Shown here piece after piece: positions 31,854 through 38,443 of a DNA stretch of 38,547 nt. The notes under the pieces were generated by a model, which was not told the origin of the DNA, searched no databases, and saw nothing but the letters and a program-made list of their open reading frames with translations. The DNA is taken from positions 1 through 38,547 of the forward strand of contig JAICXS010000001.1 of assembly GCA_025934615.1 (NCBI GenBank), read 5' to 3'. Within the stretch, counting starts at the first letter, position 1; the number at the start of each line of letters is the position of its first letter. Position numbers and translations under genes: made by a program. The DNA is from Nitrospiraceae bacterium. Lineage in GTDB: Bacteria > Nitrospirota > Nitrospiria > Nitrospirales > Nitrospiraceae.

Positions 31854-32144
31854 CTAGGAGGCGCGGTGGGGGCGGCGCACCAGGGGTTTCTTGTGCTTTG
31901 GTAATACGTGCATTTCGTCGTCCTGCGCAGGCGCATCATGCGAATGAAATACTGGTATTTCACGTGATTGGATGCGCTGCACAATGGCGTGCGTCTCGCT
32001 ATCGTCAATGAGCCCAAGCACAAGACTCAGCAAATACCGCGCATGATCCGATTCTTTGCGGCATGCACGGTCTGCCGAGGCTTTAAGCGCGGCTTTTAAA
32101 TCGTCGCCCGCGCGAATGTGAATAAAGTCCTTTTTCCCACCCAT
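31854..32144 (-). CDS. Ribbon-helix-helix regulator, leftward
   Basis: A 96-residue protein starting MGGKKDFIHIRAGDDLKAAL. Residues 4-50 fit an RHH fold: a beta strand (FIHIRAG), helix 1 (DDLKAALKASADRA) and helix 2 (ESDHARYLLSLVLGLID). The C-terminal half is His-rich and basic. AGGA sits 7 bases from ATG 32144; a TTG at 32150 is the alternative. It is transcribed away from the RHH gene at 32250, with shared operator DNA between them, and upstream of the integrase block. A repressor controlling lysogeny and int is the natural reading. Confidence 0.65.
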   Translation of the reverse strand: MGGKKDFIHIRAGDDLKAALKASADRACRKESDHARYLLSLVLGLIDDSETHAIVQRIQSREIPVFHSHDAPAQDDEMHVLPKHKKPLVRRPHRAS

Positions 32145-32249
32145 AGGCAAATCCTACCCATATCAAGTCGTTGCGTGCAACATAAAAAATGTTACACGTT
32201 GTGCTTAAACGTTATTGACAGCGCCCGGGAATCGTTGTATAGTCCGCAC
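32145..32249. promoter_or_regulatory. Divergent control region with operator repeats
   Basis: Holds the overlapping palindromes GTTGC-GT-GCAAC (32170-32181) and GTGCAACAT-AAAAA-ATGTTACAC (32175-32197, 8 of 9 pairs). Further GTTG/AACG half-sites run to 32212. The arrangement is that of a genetic switch with two regulators reading outward. I see no convincing promoter for the leftward gene. Confidence 0.7.
32215..32243 (+). promoter_or_regulatory. Early rightward sigma-70 promoter
   Basis: TTGACA (32215-32220), 17-bp spacer containing CCCGGG, TATAGT (32238-32243). The ATG of the next gene is 6 bases beyond the -10, so transcription should begin at or next to the A of ATG. There is no SD, implying a leaderless message. 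Confidence 0.85.
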
Positions 32250-32444
32250 ATGAGAAAACAAAAACTAACAAAACACAACGTTCCACCTGGCATGGTGCGC
32301 ATTGCGGCGAATATCGACCACGAGGTCGTGGTGCTCATGGATCGCGAGAGTAAACGCAAGGGACAGTGCAGCCGCGCCGCCATCATCCGCATGGCCCTCG
32401 TCGATCGCTATCTGCATCAGCAGAAAACGGAGAAGGAGTCCTGA
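32250..32444 (+). CDS. Ribbon-helix-helix regulator, rightward, leaderless
   Basis: A 64-residue protein. Residues 14-55 fit a CopG/Arc-like RHH domain: strand GMVRIAANID, helix 1 EVVVLMDRESKRKG, helix 2 CSRAAIIRMALVDRYL. It is the first gene of the early operon, expressed from a strong promoter with no leader, as for lambda cI from its maintenance promoter. It probably represses or activates across the divergent operator. GAGAAGGAG in its last codons serves the next gene. Confidence 0.7.
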   Translation: MRKQKLTKHNVPPGMVRIAANIDHEVVVLMDRESKRKGQCSRAAIIRMALVDRYLHQQKTEKES

Positions 32445-32445
32445 C

Positions 32446-32643
32446 ATGAACGAACGCATGCTGAGTCGGCGGGAACTGGCGGAACGCCTCGGGGTGTCGA
32501 TGGATACGGTCGATCGGATGGTGGCGCGACGAGAACTGCGCGTGCATCGCGTCGGGAAAGCGCCACGATTTCTCTGGTCGGAAATCGTGCAGGACACGGC
32601 GGAGCAGCCAGTATCGATGGCCGCTGCCTTGAGGAGGGCCTGA
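32446..32643 (+). CDS. Excisionase/AlpA-like helix-turn-helix protein
   Basis: A 65-residue protein with an HTH_17 domain: LSRRELAERLGVSMDTVDRM (recognition helix), a wing with VHRVGKAPRFLWSEI, and a short tail. Such proteins are excisionases or early-gene activators. AAGGAG is 8-9 bases before ATG 32446. Position after the RHH gene and far from int suggests a regulator; excision is possible. Confidence 0.75.
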   Translation: MNERMLSRRELAERLGVSMDTVDRMVARRELRVHRVGKAPRFLWSEIVQDTAEQPVSMAAALRRA

Positions 32644-32831
32644 TGAGCGCAGAAATCATGAACGTGGCTACCTGGGAGGAAATCATCCGATTAGATCGCC
32701 GCGTGATCGAATTGGAGAGTCGGTTCCGCCATCGGCATGTGGCAAGTGGGATCGCCGGGAATGAGACGTGTCGGCACTGTGGATTGGATCTGCGCGACCC
32801 CATCCATAGCCGAATCGAGGAGGAGTCCTAA
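32643..32831 (+). CDS. Small protein with CxxC end
   Basis: A 62-residue protein starting MSAEIMNVATWEEIIRLDRR (helical) and ending with CRHCGLDLRDPIHSR, a CxxC plus His that could hold zinc, alone or as a dimer. The start and stop overlap both neighbours. Unknown function in the early operon. Confidence 0.55.
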   Translation: MSAEIMNVATWEEIIRLDRRVIELESRFRHRHVASGIAGNETCRHCGLDLRDPIHSRIEEES

Positions 32832-33028
32832 TGCCGACCCTGTGTCATTGCTGCCTCTCACAACCCGTCAATGTCGTGTTGCTGCACCGCACCGTCGAGG
32901 TGCGGTTGTGTCGGCGGTGTTTCCTGATCGTGCATCCGATCCTCTGTCTGAGCTCGGACAGCGACCAGCGGGATCTGCGCTGGATGGAAGCGGCCTACAT
33001 AGGCAAATCGGCAGGGGTGAACCGATGA
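32831..33028 (+). CDS. Small zinc-finger protein, two CxxC pairs
   Basis: A 65-residue protein with CHCC at residues 5-8 and CRRC at 27-30, spaced by a beta hairpin-like VNVVLLHRTVEVRL, as in a zinc ribbon, then a helical tail. GAGGAG precedes the start (TAATG). It is probably a nucleic-acid-binding or host-interacting protein. No family identified. Confidence 0.6.
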   Translation: MPTLCHCCLSQPVNVVLLHRTVEVRLCRRCFLIVHPILCLSSDSDQRDLRWMEAAYIGKSAGVNR

Positions 33029-33195
33029 GTGATCGAAAGACCGTGTTGCTGCGAGCCTGTCTCGACATGTTGAGAAAGATAGAGGCCAATGGTTACGTGC
33101 TGTCTCCGTTTGAGACCACGGTGCACTATGACGGGGCGGACTGCGACGGAGCGTGCCTGATGGAGGATATCGCATCCGAGCTGGAGGACAGCTGA
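33025..33195 (+). CDS. Small acidic protein, 56 residues
   Basis: Reads MSDRKTVLLRACLDMLRKIE, then a Cys/Asp cluster (DGADCDGACLMEDI). The second half, (Y/H)DGADCDGxCLxEDI, looks like a recurring short phage motif with unknown role. Overlaps its neighbours by 4 bases and 1 base. Confidence 0.55.
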   Translation: MSDRKTVLLRACLDMLRKIEANGYVLSPFETTVHYDGADCDGACLMEDIASELEDS

Positions 33196-33353
33196 TGTCC
33201 ATCGCTGACCATGAGATTGATGACCCCTGCCGCGAGTGTGAGACGTGCGGGAACGCCTGCGACTGGACGTTGTGCCGGGCCTGTCGAGCGGACCTGATTG
33301 ATCAATGGGCGGACTGGACATATGACGAGGCGAGCGAAAGGAGGCGAGCATGA
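33195..33353 (+). CDS. Small zinc-finger protein, 52 residues
   Basis: Contains CRECETCGNAC and CRAC within about 20 residues, a compact cysteine cluster (six Cys in all) that should bind zinc, followed by an acidic helix. It is coupled to both neighbours. Function unknown. Confidence 0.6.
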   Translation: MSIADHEIDDPCRECETCGNACDWTLCRACRADLIDQWADWTYDEASERRRA

Positions 33354-33814
33354 CCGAGACAGTGAGCTATGACCAACATGAGGAATTTTTGGTCCATCAG
33401 ATCTTGATGGCTACGGCGGAGCTGACGGGGTTCTCGGCGGCGAGGAGGTGGGCGAATCCTCCCAACCGGTACGACTCCCCGCAGATGCAGGCGCGGTATA
33501 TGCGTGGATTTAATGACGGGCAGGTCAAGCTCATGCAAGAGACTGAGCATACGCGCGCCATGAACGCTAATCATCAGGGTAATGAGAAAAAACTCGCTCT
33601 CAAATGTATTTGGAGACGGTATTTGCAGCTCTGTGCGGAGGGCGACGAGCTCTGGGGGGAGAGCATCAAGCTCTGGGCGGAGGGCGAAAAACTCTGGAGG
33701 GAGAGCGTGATGGCCGCCTATGGCAATGTGACGATGGAATGGAAATCCGCCACGCACTGCATTGTGGATCACACGGATGAATATCGGGCGACAGCAGAGG
33801 GACACACCGAATAG
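33350..33814 (+). CDS. Protein with LWxEG heptad repeats
   Basis: A 154-residue helical protein. Residues about 95-120 are tandem 7-residue repeats: LCAEGDE, LWGESIK, LWAEGEK, LWRESVM. Heptads with L and W in fixed places suggest a helical bundle or coil. Similar repeat tracts of variable number occur in early proteins of other phages. The N-terminal 60 residues have an aromatic pattern without a known domain. It overlaps the gene before it by 4 bases. Confidence 0.6.
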   Translation: MTETVSYDQHEEFLVHQILMATAELTGFSAARRWANPPNRYDSPQMQARYMRGFNDGQVKLMQETEHTRAMNANHQGNEKKLALKCIWRRYLQLCAEGDELWGESIKLWAEGEKLWRESVMAAYGNVTMEWKSATHCIVDHTDEYRATAEGHTE

Positions 33815-33829
33815 CGAGTGGAGAACGAC

Positions 33830-34027
33830 ATGAGACTGAACGCGAAGGTGGTGGATATTGTCAGATTGCAACAGGAGCGGCGGCTGCGCATCGAGCAGGC
33901 CGAGCGCGAGTTAGCGGCCAAGACGGAGCGCGTCCATGCTGCCGACATTCTGTTCTGGTGGATGATTGCCGGGTGCCTGGCGACGGCGGCGGTGATCGTG
34001 GTGGGCGTGGAACAGGGGTGGTGGTGA
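33830..34027 (+). CDS. Small single-pass membrane protein
   Basis: A 65-residue protein: a charged helix (VRLQQERRLRIEQAERELAA) then one transmembrane segment (ILFWWMIAGCLATAAVIVVG, about residues 40-59). TGGAG is 7 bases from ATG 33830; a GTG at 33818 is possible. A cytoplasmic coiled coil anchored at the C-terminus fits a host membrane target, such as superinfection exclusion (inference). Confidence 0.55.
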   Translation: MRLNAKVVDIVRLQQERRLRIEQAERELAAKTERVHAADILFWWMIAGCLATAAVIVVGVEQGWW

Positions 34028-34028
34028 G

Positions 34029-34235
34029 ATGAGGTATTTCAAGTATTACGCTGACGATACCTTGCGCCCCCTCAATATACACGGCTCCGGCTATCTCGTG
34101 GACCGGAAGCCGCTGGTGTTCAGCTTTGAGAAAAATCGTCCGAAGCGGAAGAGCCGACGGGTGATGGCGAGTATTCGGATGGGGAAGGCGTTTGTGAAGC
34201 GGTTAACCAAGGAGGGAAGCATATGGAAGCTGTAG
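34029..34235 (+). CDS. Small basic protein, 68 residues
   Basis: Starts MRYFKYYADDTLRPLN and becomes very basic (KNRPKRKSRRVMASIRMGK). The start is 2 bases from the previous stop, with GGTGGTGAG as SD. It overlaps the next gene by 13 bases. Charge suggests nucleic-acid binding. No family. Confidence 0.5.
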   Translation: MRYFKYYADDTLRPLNIHGSGYLVDRKPLVFSFEKNRPKRKSRRVMASIRMGKAFVKRLTKEGSIWKL

Positions 34236-34852
34236 CGATCAGTCCGAGAGTAGACAACACGGCCATAACATTTTCGCAGGCCACTGCCTTGGCGGTGAAA
34301 AGCATCTCGGAACGGCAATTGGCGGCGGATTTGTGGGACGCCATTCGGGCATTCCGCAAGCAGTCCGAGGCCGAGAAAGAGGCGACCTGTCGTCCGCTCA
34401 AGCAGGACTGGGAAGATGCCAAGAAGCCATTTGATGAATTCATCAAAGAGTGCCAGGGCCATGAATCGGCGCTCCAGCGTAAAATGAGCGAGTGGGACCG
34501 GGAGCAAGAGCGGATCGCCCGAGAGGAGCAGGCCAAGATCCAACAGCGGATCGATGCGCAGAACGCGAAGCGCATCGAGAAGGCGGAGGCCAAGGGGATT
34601 GAGCCGATCTTGAAAGTCGCGCCGGTGGTGCAGGCACCAGCCAAGCGGATTGAGACGCAAGCGGGTACGACGCAGACCCGTGCTGTCAAAAAAGTCTACA
34701 CGCCGACGAATCTCGCCACGCTCATGCGCGACTTCCCGCAGCTGTTTGATCTCAGCATGTCGCGGTTCAACGCGCTCGCCAAGACGGGCATGTTGGACGG
34801 TCGCGCAGATGTGGCAATCACCGAAGAATATGTGTATTCGCAGAGGGCCTGA
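34223..34852 (+). CDS. Coiled-coil protein opening the recombination module
   Basis: A 209-residue protein. Residues 55-130 are a charged helix-rich coiled coil (SEAEKEATCRPLKQDWEDAK, EQERIAREEQAKIQQRID), followed by a Pro/Ala linker and a C-terminal domain (NLATLMRDFPQLFDLSMSRF ... YVYSQRA). Proteins of this layout precede exonuclease and annealing-protein genes in many phages and may be recombination cofactors or nuclease inhibitors. AAGGAGG precedes ATG 34223. Confidence 0.55.
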   Translation: MEAVAISPRVDNTAITFSQATALAVKSISERQLAADLWDAIRAFRKQSEAEKEATCRPLKQDWEDAKKPFDEFIKECQGHESALQRKMSEWDREQERIAREEQAKIQQRIDAQNAKRIEKAEAKGIEPILKVAPVVQAPAKRIETQAGTTQTRAVKKVYTPTNLATLMRDFPQLFDLSMSRFNALAKTGMLDGRADVAITEEYVYSQRA

Positions 34853-35400
34853 TGCAACGATATCCACGAGTCAGCACCATTCTACGCATCCTCGATGATG
34901 CCTACGCGGGTGTCCCAGAGGGGGCGCTCGCGCAGGCGGCGGCACGCGGCGAGCGGCTACATCGGCTCTGTCTCTCGTATCTGGCCTCGCTGGATGGGAT
35001 GTGTGAGCAGCCGACCGAGATCCGGGCGGAGGATGCGGCGGCCTATTGCTCGTTCCGGGAATGGGTCGAGATGGGCCACATCAAGCCAATCGCCATTGAG
35101 GAGTCCTCTGCCTCGACCATGCATCAATATCAGGGGACGCCGGATGCGCTGGTCTTGTGGGGGCCTCAGGAGATTCCAACTCTCATCGATCTCAAATTTA
35201 CGGCCTCGATTCTGCGCCTCAATCGGGTGCAGGTGCAGGCCTACCACAAGCTGGATCTGTACGCCGACGCCAAGCAGATGATGCTGGTTCACATTCATCC
35301 CAGCGACGGCAAATTGAAGCAAGAATTCATCAAACACGACGCCAGGGATTGGGCGGCGTTTCTGAATGCCCTCTCTATCTGGCGATGGAGGCACGCATGA
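34852..35400 (+). CDS. PD-(D/E)XK nuclease (exonuclease-like)
   Basis: A 182-residue nuclease with the core YQGTPDALVLWG ... IDLKFTA (D in GTPD; D-x-K in IDLK, residues about 88-107) and a following QVQAY, as in RecB/lambda-exonuclease-like proteins. The upstream ARGERLHRLC helix supplies the family's acidic residue. It likely trims double-stranded ends to 3' tails for the annealing protein encoded next. It overlaps both neighbours by 1 and 4 bases. Confidence 0.75.
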   Translation: MQRYPRVSTILRILDDAYAGVPEGALAQAAARGERLHRLCLSYLASLDGMCEQPTEIRAEDAAAYCSFREWVEMGHIKPIAIEESSASTMHQYQGTPDALVLWGPQEIPTLIDLKFTASILRLNRVQVQAYHKLDLYADAKQMMLVHIHPSDGKLKQEFIKHDARDWAAFLNALSIWRWRHA

Positions 35401-36473
35401 GCACGGACCTCGCGCAGAGTGAAAATAGTCAAGTCGTAATGCCGGTCACGACCCATGAATTACTCAACCGAGTGGAGCGGATTCGAGAGGTGCAGATCAA
35501 AGTGATGAAAGAGGGGGTCGATTTCGGCACCATCCAAGGATGCGGAGATAAGCCCACCCTCCTCAAGCCTGGAGCGGAAACATTATTACTCGCCTTTCAA
35601 ATGGCAGCCGTCCCCGATCAACTCACGATTCAGGATCTGGGCCATGACGATGAAGTCCGGTATCGCGTTGTCACGCCGATCATTCATATTCCCACCGGGC
35701 GCGTCTGTGGGCATGGCGTCGGGGAATGTTCCTCGCTGGAGGAAAAATACAAATGGCGGAAAGCGGTCTGCCAGGAAGAATGGGACGAGACCGATCCCGA
35801 CCGACGACGGGTGAAATGGGCGAAGTCGAGAGACGGTGCCTATACGGTCCACCAAGTCCGCACCAATAAGGCAGATGTCGCGAACACCGTCCTCAAGATG
35901 GGGAAAAAGCGCAGTCTCGTCGATGGCGCGCTGACGGTCACGGCGGCGTCACGGATCTTTACTCAGGATGTGGAGGATATGCCGGAAGAGCTGAGAGACG
36001 GCACCCCTGCACACAAGTCTGCGCCATCCGCTGCTCCGACGGAACCCTGTGCGCCCAACTATGGCCGCTATGCCAAGCAGCCCTTGTCGGCGATCCCCAC
36101 TGATGGCCTGCATGATTATCTGCACGGGATGAACCGGTCTATTGATGATCCCAAAAAGGCGAATTTCAAGGCGAAGAATCTCGCCATGCGAGAGGCGATT
36201 CAAGCAGAGTTGGATAAGCGAGAATCCAGTCAAGGCCCTGAGCGGGACGACCCTGCGCAGGGAGCGCGCCCGGGCGAGGCGTCCACCTCATCCTCGCCGA
36301 CGATGACGGCGGCGAATGTCTGCCAGCAGTTGGCCCTCTGCGAGACCAAGGAGGAATTTGCGGGGGTGATGAATATGTGGATGGCTGAGAAATCCGTGCA
36401 TTCCGACGAGGACGGTCGGGCCGTGGAGAAAGCGAAAGAGGCGACGAAGAAACGCCTCGGGCTGCGCGCATGA
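35397..36473 (+). CDS. Putative single-strand annealing protein
   Basis: A 358-residue protein. Residues about 25-215 are a well-defined domain: GVDFGTIQGCGDKPTLLKPG, AETLLLAF, THxxTGRVCGHGVGECSS, then ANTVLKMGKKRSLVDGALT and ASRIFTQDVEDM. These motifs recur in phage proteins beside exonuclease and resolvase genes, where an annealing (Rad52/Erf-type) role is suspected. A disordered linker and a C-terminal helical domain (about 300-358) follow. I cannot confirm the fold by eye, so the role is an inference from context. Confidence 0.6.
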   Translation: MSTDLAQSENSQVVMPVTTHELLNRVERIREVQIKVMKEGVDFGTIQGCGDKPTLLKPGAETLLLAFQMAAVPDQLTIQDLGHDDEVRYRVVTPIIHIPTGRVCGHGVGECSSLEEKYKWRKAVCQEEWDETDPDRRRVKWAKSRDGAYTVHQVRTNKADVANTVLKMGKKRSLVDGALTVTAASRIFTQDVEDMPEELRDGTPAHKSAPSAAPTEPCAPNYGRYAKQPLSAIPTDGLHDYLHGMNRSIDDPKKANFKAKNLAMREAIQAELDKRESSQGPERDDPAQGARPGEASTSSSPTMTAANVCQQLALCETKEEFAGVMNMWMAEKSVHSDEDGRAVEKAKEATKKRLGLRA

Positions 36474-36712
36474 TGACCCTGACGGCCAGTCTGACCGAGC
36501 GACAGACGGAGAGGCCCTCCACTCCCGAGCGCCCCTCGCCCCAGCAGACGATGCTGGCCTGGAAACTGTTCCTCTTCCTCGCCACCCATGAGGTTGATGA
36601 GTACGTGAGTCCCAAAGGGTATCGATTCAAAAAAATCGCGCGGTGCGCCGGGTGTGAGACCGGCCATCCGCGCAGCTCACTCACGCGCCCAACAAAGGAG
36701 CCATATGGGTGA
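36470..36712 (+). CDS. Small protein before rusA
   Basis: An 80-residue protein starting MMTLTASLTERQTERPS (polar), with a central helix (QTMLAWKLFLFLATHEVDEY) and a C-terminal CAGC pair. It is coupled to the annealing-protein gene (ATGATGA) and overlaps rusA by 8 bases. Unknown function. Confidence 0.5.
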   Translation: MMTLTASLTERQTERPSTPERPSPQQTMLAWKLFLFLATHEVDEYVSPKGYRFKKIARCAGCETGHPRSSLTRPTKEPYG

Positions 36713-37124
36713 CCGTGACCGGAGACGAAATACATTGACCTTCGTGGTCATGGGTCGACCGATTGGGAAACCCCGCATGACGCGGCGGGATACCTGGATG
36801 CAACGGCCCTGCGTCGTGCGGTATCGCGCCTGGTGTGATGTGATCAGACAGCAGGCGGGACTGACGCAGAAAGTGACGTTTGTCAGGCCGCATGCCCTGC
36901 GGCTGGTGGCCTATTTCGAGATTCCGAAATCCTGGCCCAAACGCCTCCGGGAGCAGGCTCTAGGGACTCCGCATGCGCAGACGCCAGACATCGATAACAT
37001 CGGCAAAGGCGTGATGGATGCCATTCTCGACACGGATCAGAATATTTACAGTGTGCACGCCCAAAAATATTGGGATGACGGACGCGGACCACGCATTGAA
37101 GTGAGCCTGGAGGAATGCGCATGA
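36705..37124 (+). CDS. rusA: RusA-type Holliday junction resolvase
   Basis: A 139-residue endonuclease that cuts four-way junctions. The conserved catalytic stretch is TPDIDNIGKGVMDAILDTDQ (D95, D97, K101, D105, D111), followed by the YSVHAQKYW strand. The N-terminus TFVVMGRPIGKPRM is also typical. AAAGGAG ends 4 bases before ATG 36705. It processes recombination and replication intermediates before packaging. Its last 99 bases are repeated at the other side of the HNH block (53-151). Confidence 0.9.
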   Translation: MGDRDRRRNTLTFVVMGRPIGKPRMTRRDTWMQRPCVVRYRAWCDVIRQQAGLTQKVTFVRPHALRLVAYFEIPKSWPKRLREQALGTPHAQTPDIDNIGKGVMDAILDTDQNIYSVHAQKYWDDGRGPRIEVSLEECA

Positions 37125-37297
37125 CCGCTCGGCCTACTCCGGAGGATCGACGGGCACTAGAACTGCTGCTCAAGCGGGAAGATATGTCGGAGTGGAATGC
37201 GGGATTTTTGGAATCCCTGGTGGAGTGGCGTGGGTCCTGGACGGTCAAACAACTGAAGCACTTCGACAGGCTGTGCCTCGATTATTTTGGGGAGTGA
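37121..37297 (+). CDS. Small protein after rusA, 58 residues
   Basis: Reads MTARPTPEDRRALELLLKRE and WRGSWTVKQLKHFDRLCLDY. It is helical, charged and has a Trp-rich centre. The ATG overlaps the rusA stop. The same SD and start are duplicated at 136-150 before the Cro-like gene. It forms the left edge of the block that ends in the HNH gene. Unknown function. Confidence 0.55.
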   Translation: MTARPTPEDRRALELLLKREDMSEWNAGFLESLVEWRGSWTVKQLKHFDRLCLDYFGE

Positions 37298-37305
37298 ACA
37301 ATCCA

Positions 37306-37569
37306 ATGAAGAATAAACTCATCGATCTCAACAATCACCTCTTTGAGCAGTTGGAACGGTTGGGCGACGAAGGATTGACCGTTGAACAAATCGCCAACGA
37401 AGTCACCCGCACCGATGCCATCGTGAAAGTGAGTGAGCAGATCATTAGCAATGCCAACCTCGGGTTGCGAGTCGCGGCGCTCGTCGCGGAACACAGCGGC
37501 AAAGGCGCTTTCGAGCACCTGCTGCCGATGATTACGGCACCCATCAAGGAGAGTGGGGTGCCCAAGTAA
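37306..37569 (+). CDS. Helical protein commonly paired with HNH genes
   Basis: An 87-residue protein starting MKNKLIDLNNHLFEQLERLG and continuing LTVEQIANEVTRTDAIVKVS. The LNNHLFxQLERL(x)DE motif and the later AKQI(I/V)xNA pattern are familiar from short phage proteins encoded two genes ahead of HNH endonucleases. It could be a subunit or adaptor for the HNH protein (inference). The next gene starts on its last base. Confidence 0.6.
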   Translation: MKNKLIDLNNHLFEQLERLGDEGLTVEQIANEVTRTDAIVKVSEQIISNANLGLRVAALVAEHSGKGAFEHLLPMITAPIKESGVPK

Positions 37570-37796
37570 TGGATGTCCAAGACATCTTGGATGCGATTGT
37601 GCGGGAAGCCGAGGAAATTGACCGGATCAGGCAGAAGATAAAGCTTCGATCCCTGATCTATCAGGCGGACCGGAAAGATGCGGTCGCCAAGCAGCTAGGC
37701 CTCGACCCGCAATCTCTTTACGACCTCCCGTATGAGCAATGGGCCGAGATCGATCAACGGGCCAGAGGTGCAGATCAAGGGGGATCGAAGGCATGA
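37569..37796 (+). CDS. Small helical protein before HNH, 75 residues
   Basis: Reads MDVQDILDAIVREAEEIDRI, RQKIKLRSLIYQADRKDAVA and DPQSLYDLPYEQWAEID. It is acidic and helical. It overlaps both neighbours (1 and 4 bases), so the three genes are probably translated together. Unknown function. Confidence 0.5.
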   Translation: MDVQDILDAIVREAEEIDRIRQKIKLRSLIYQADRKDAVAKQLGLDPQSLYDLPYEQWAEIDQRARGADQGGSKA

Positions 37797-38443
37797 AAGG
37801 CAGAGCTATCCACTACTCACCAAAGGAGCTATCCTGGATCAAGAGCCATGGCACCATGCCACGCCGCGAGGCCTATGCGCTGTTCTGCCGAACATTCCGC
37901 CGTGACGATGTGGCATTGGATAATTTCAAGGCGCTCTGCGTGAGAAACGGATGGACCACGGGCCGCACCGGGTGCTTTCCCAAAGGCGGCACAGCGCCCA
38001 ATAAGGGCAAGACGATGCCCCGCAACGCCAACAGCGCCAAGACTCAATTCAAGCAACGCAGACTCCCGCACAACACCAAGTATCTCGGTCATGAGCGCAT
38101 CAACGACGGATACGTAGAACTCAGCATCGCCGAACCCAACCCGCATACTGGCTACTGGCGACGCTACGTGCTGAAACACAGACATCTCTGGGCACAGCAG
38201 TATGGGCCCGTCCCAGCCGGCCACGTCCTGAAAAGCATCGATGGGAATCGCCTCAATACCGACCCGTCGAACTGGATCATGATCCCGCGCGGCTTGCTGC
38301 CATTCTTGAACGGCCACCGTGGACCGAACTATGACCAAGCCGCGCCGGAGGTCAAATCCGCCATCATGACGCTGGCGAAGCTGAAGCGTGCATATTTTTC
38401 CAAAATCAAGGCGATGGAGGACGCAGTAAAGGATCGAAGATAA
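37793..38443 (+). CDS. HNH endonuclease
   Basis: A 216-residue endonuclease. The HNH core is LKHRHLWAQQYGPVPAGHVL, then SIDGNRLNTDPSNW (H, N and D positions of the beta-beta-alpha-metal fold), residues about 130-168, with NGYVELS-type strands before it (INDGYVELSI). The N-terminal 60 residues look like a DNA-binding helix-turn-helix (PKELSWIKSHGTMPRREAYA), as in homing-type enzymes. There is no CxxC zinc site. It closes a four-gene block set between two rusA 3' ends and could have driven that insertion. Confidence 0.9.
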   Translation: MKGRAIHYSPKELSWIKSHGTMPRREAYALFCRTFRRDDVALDNFKALCVRNGWTTGRTGCFPKGGTAPNKGKTMPRNANSAKTQFKQRRLPHNTKYLGHERINDGYVELSIAEPNPHTGYWRRYVLKHRHLWAQQYGPVPAGHVLKSIDGNRLNTDPSNWIMIPRGLLPFLNGHRGPNYDQAAPEVKSAIMTLAKLKRAYFSKIKAMEDAVKDRR

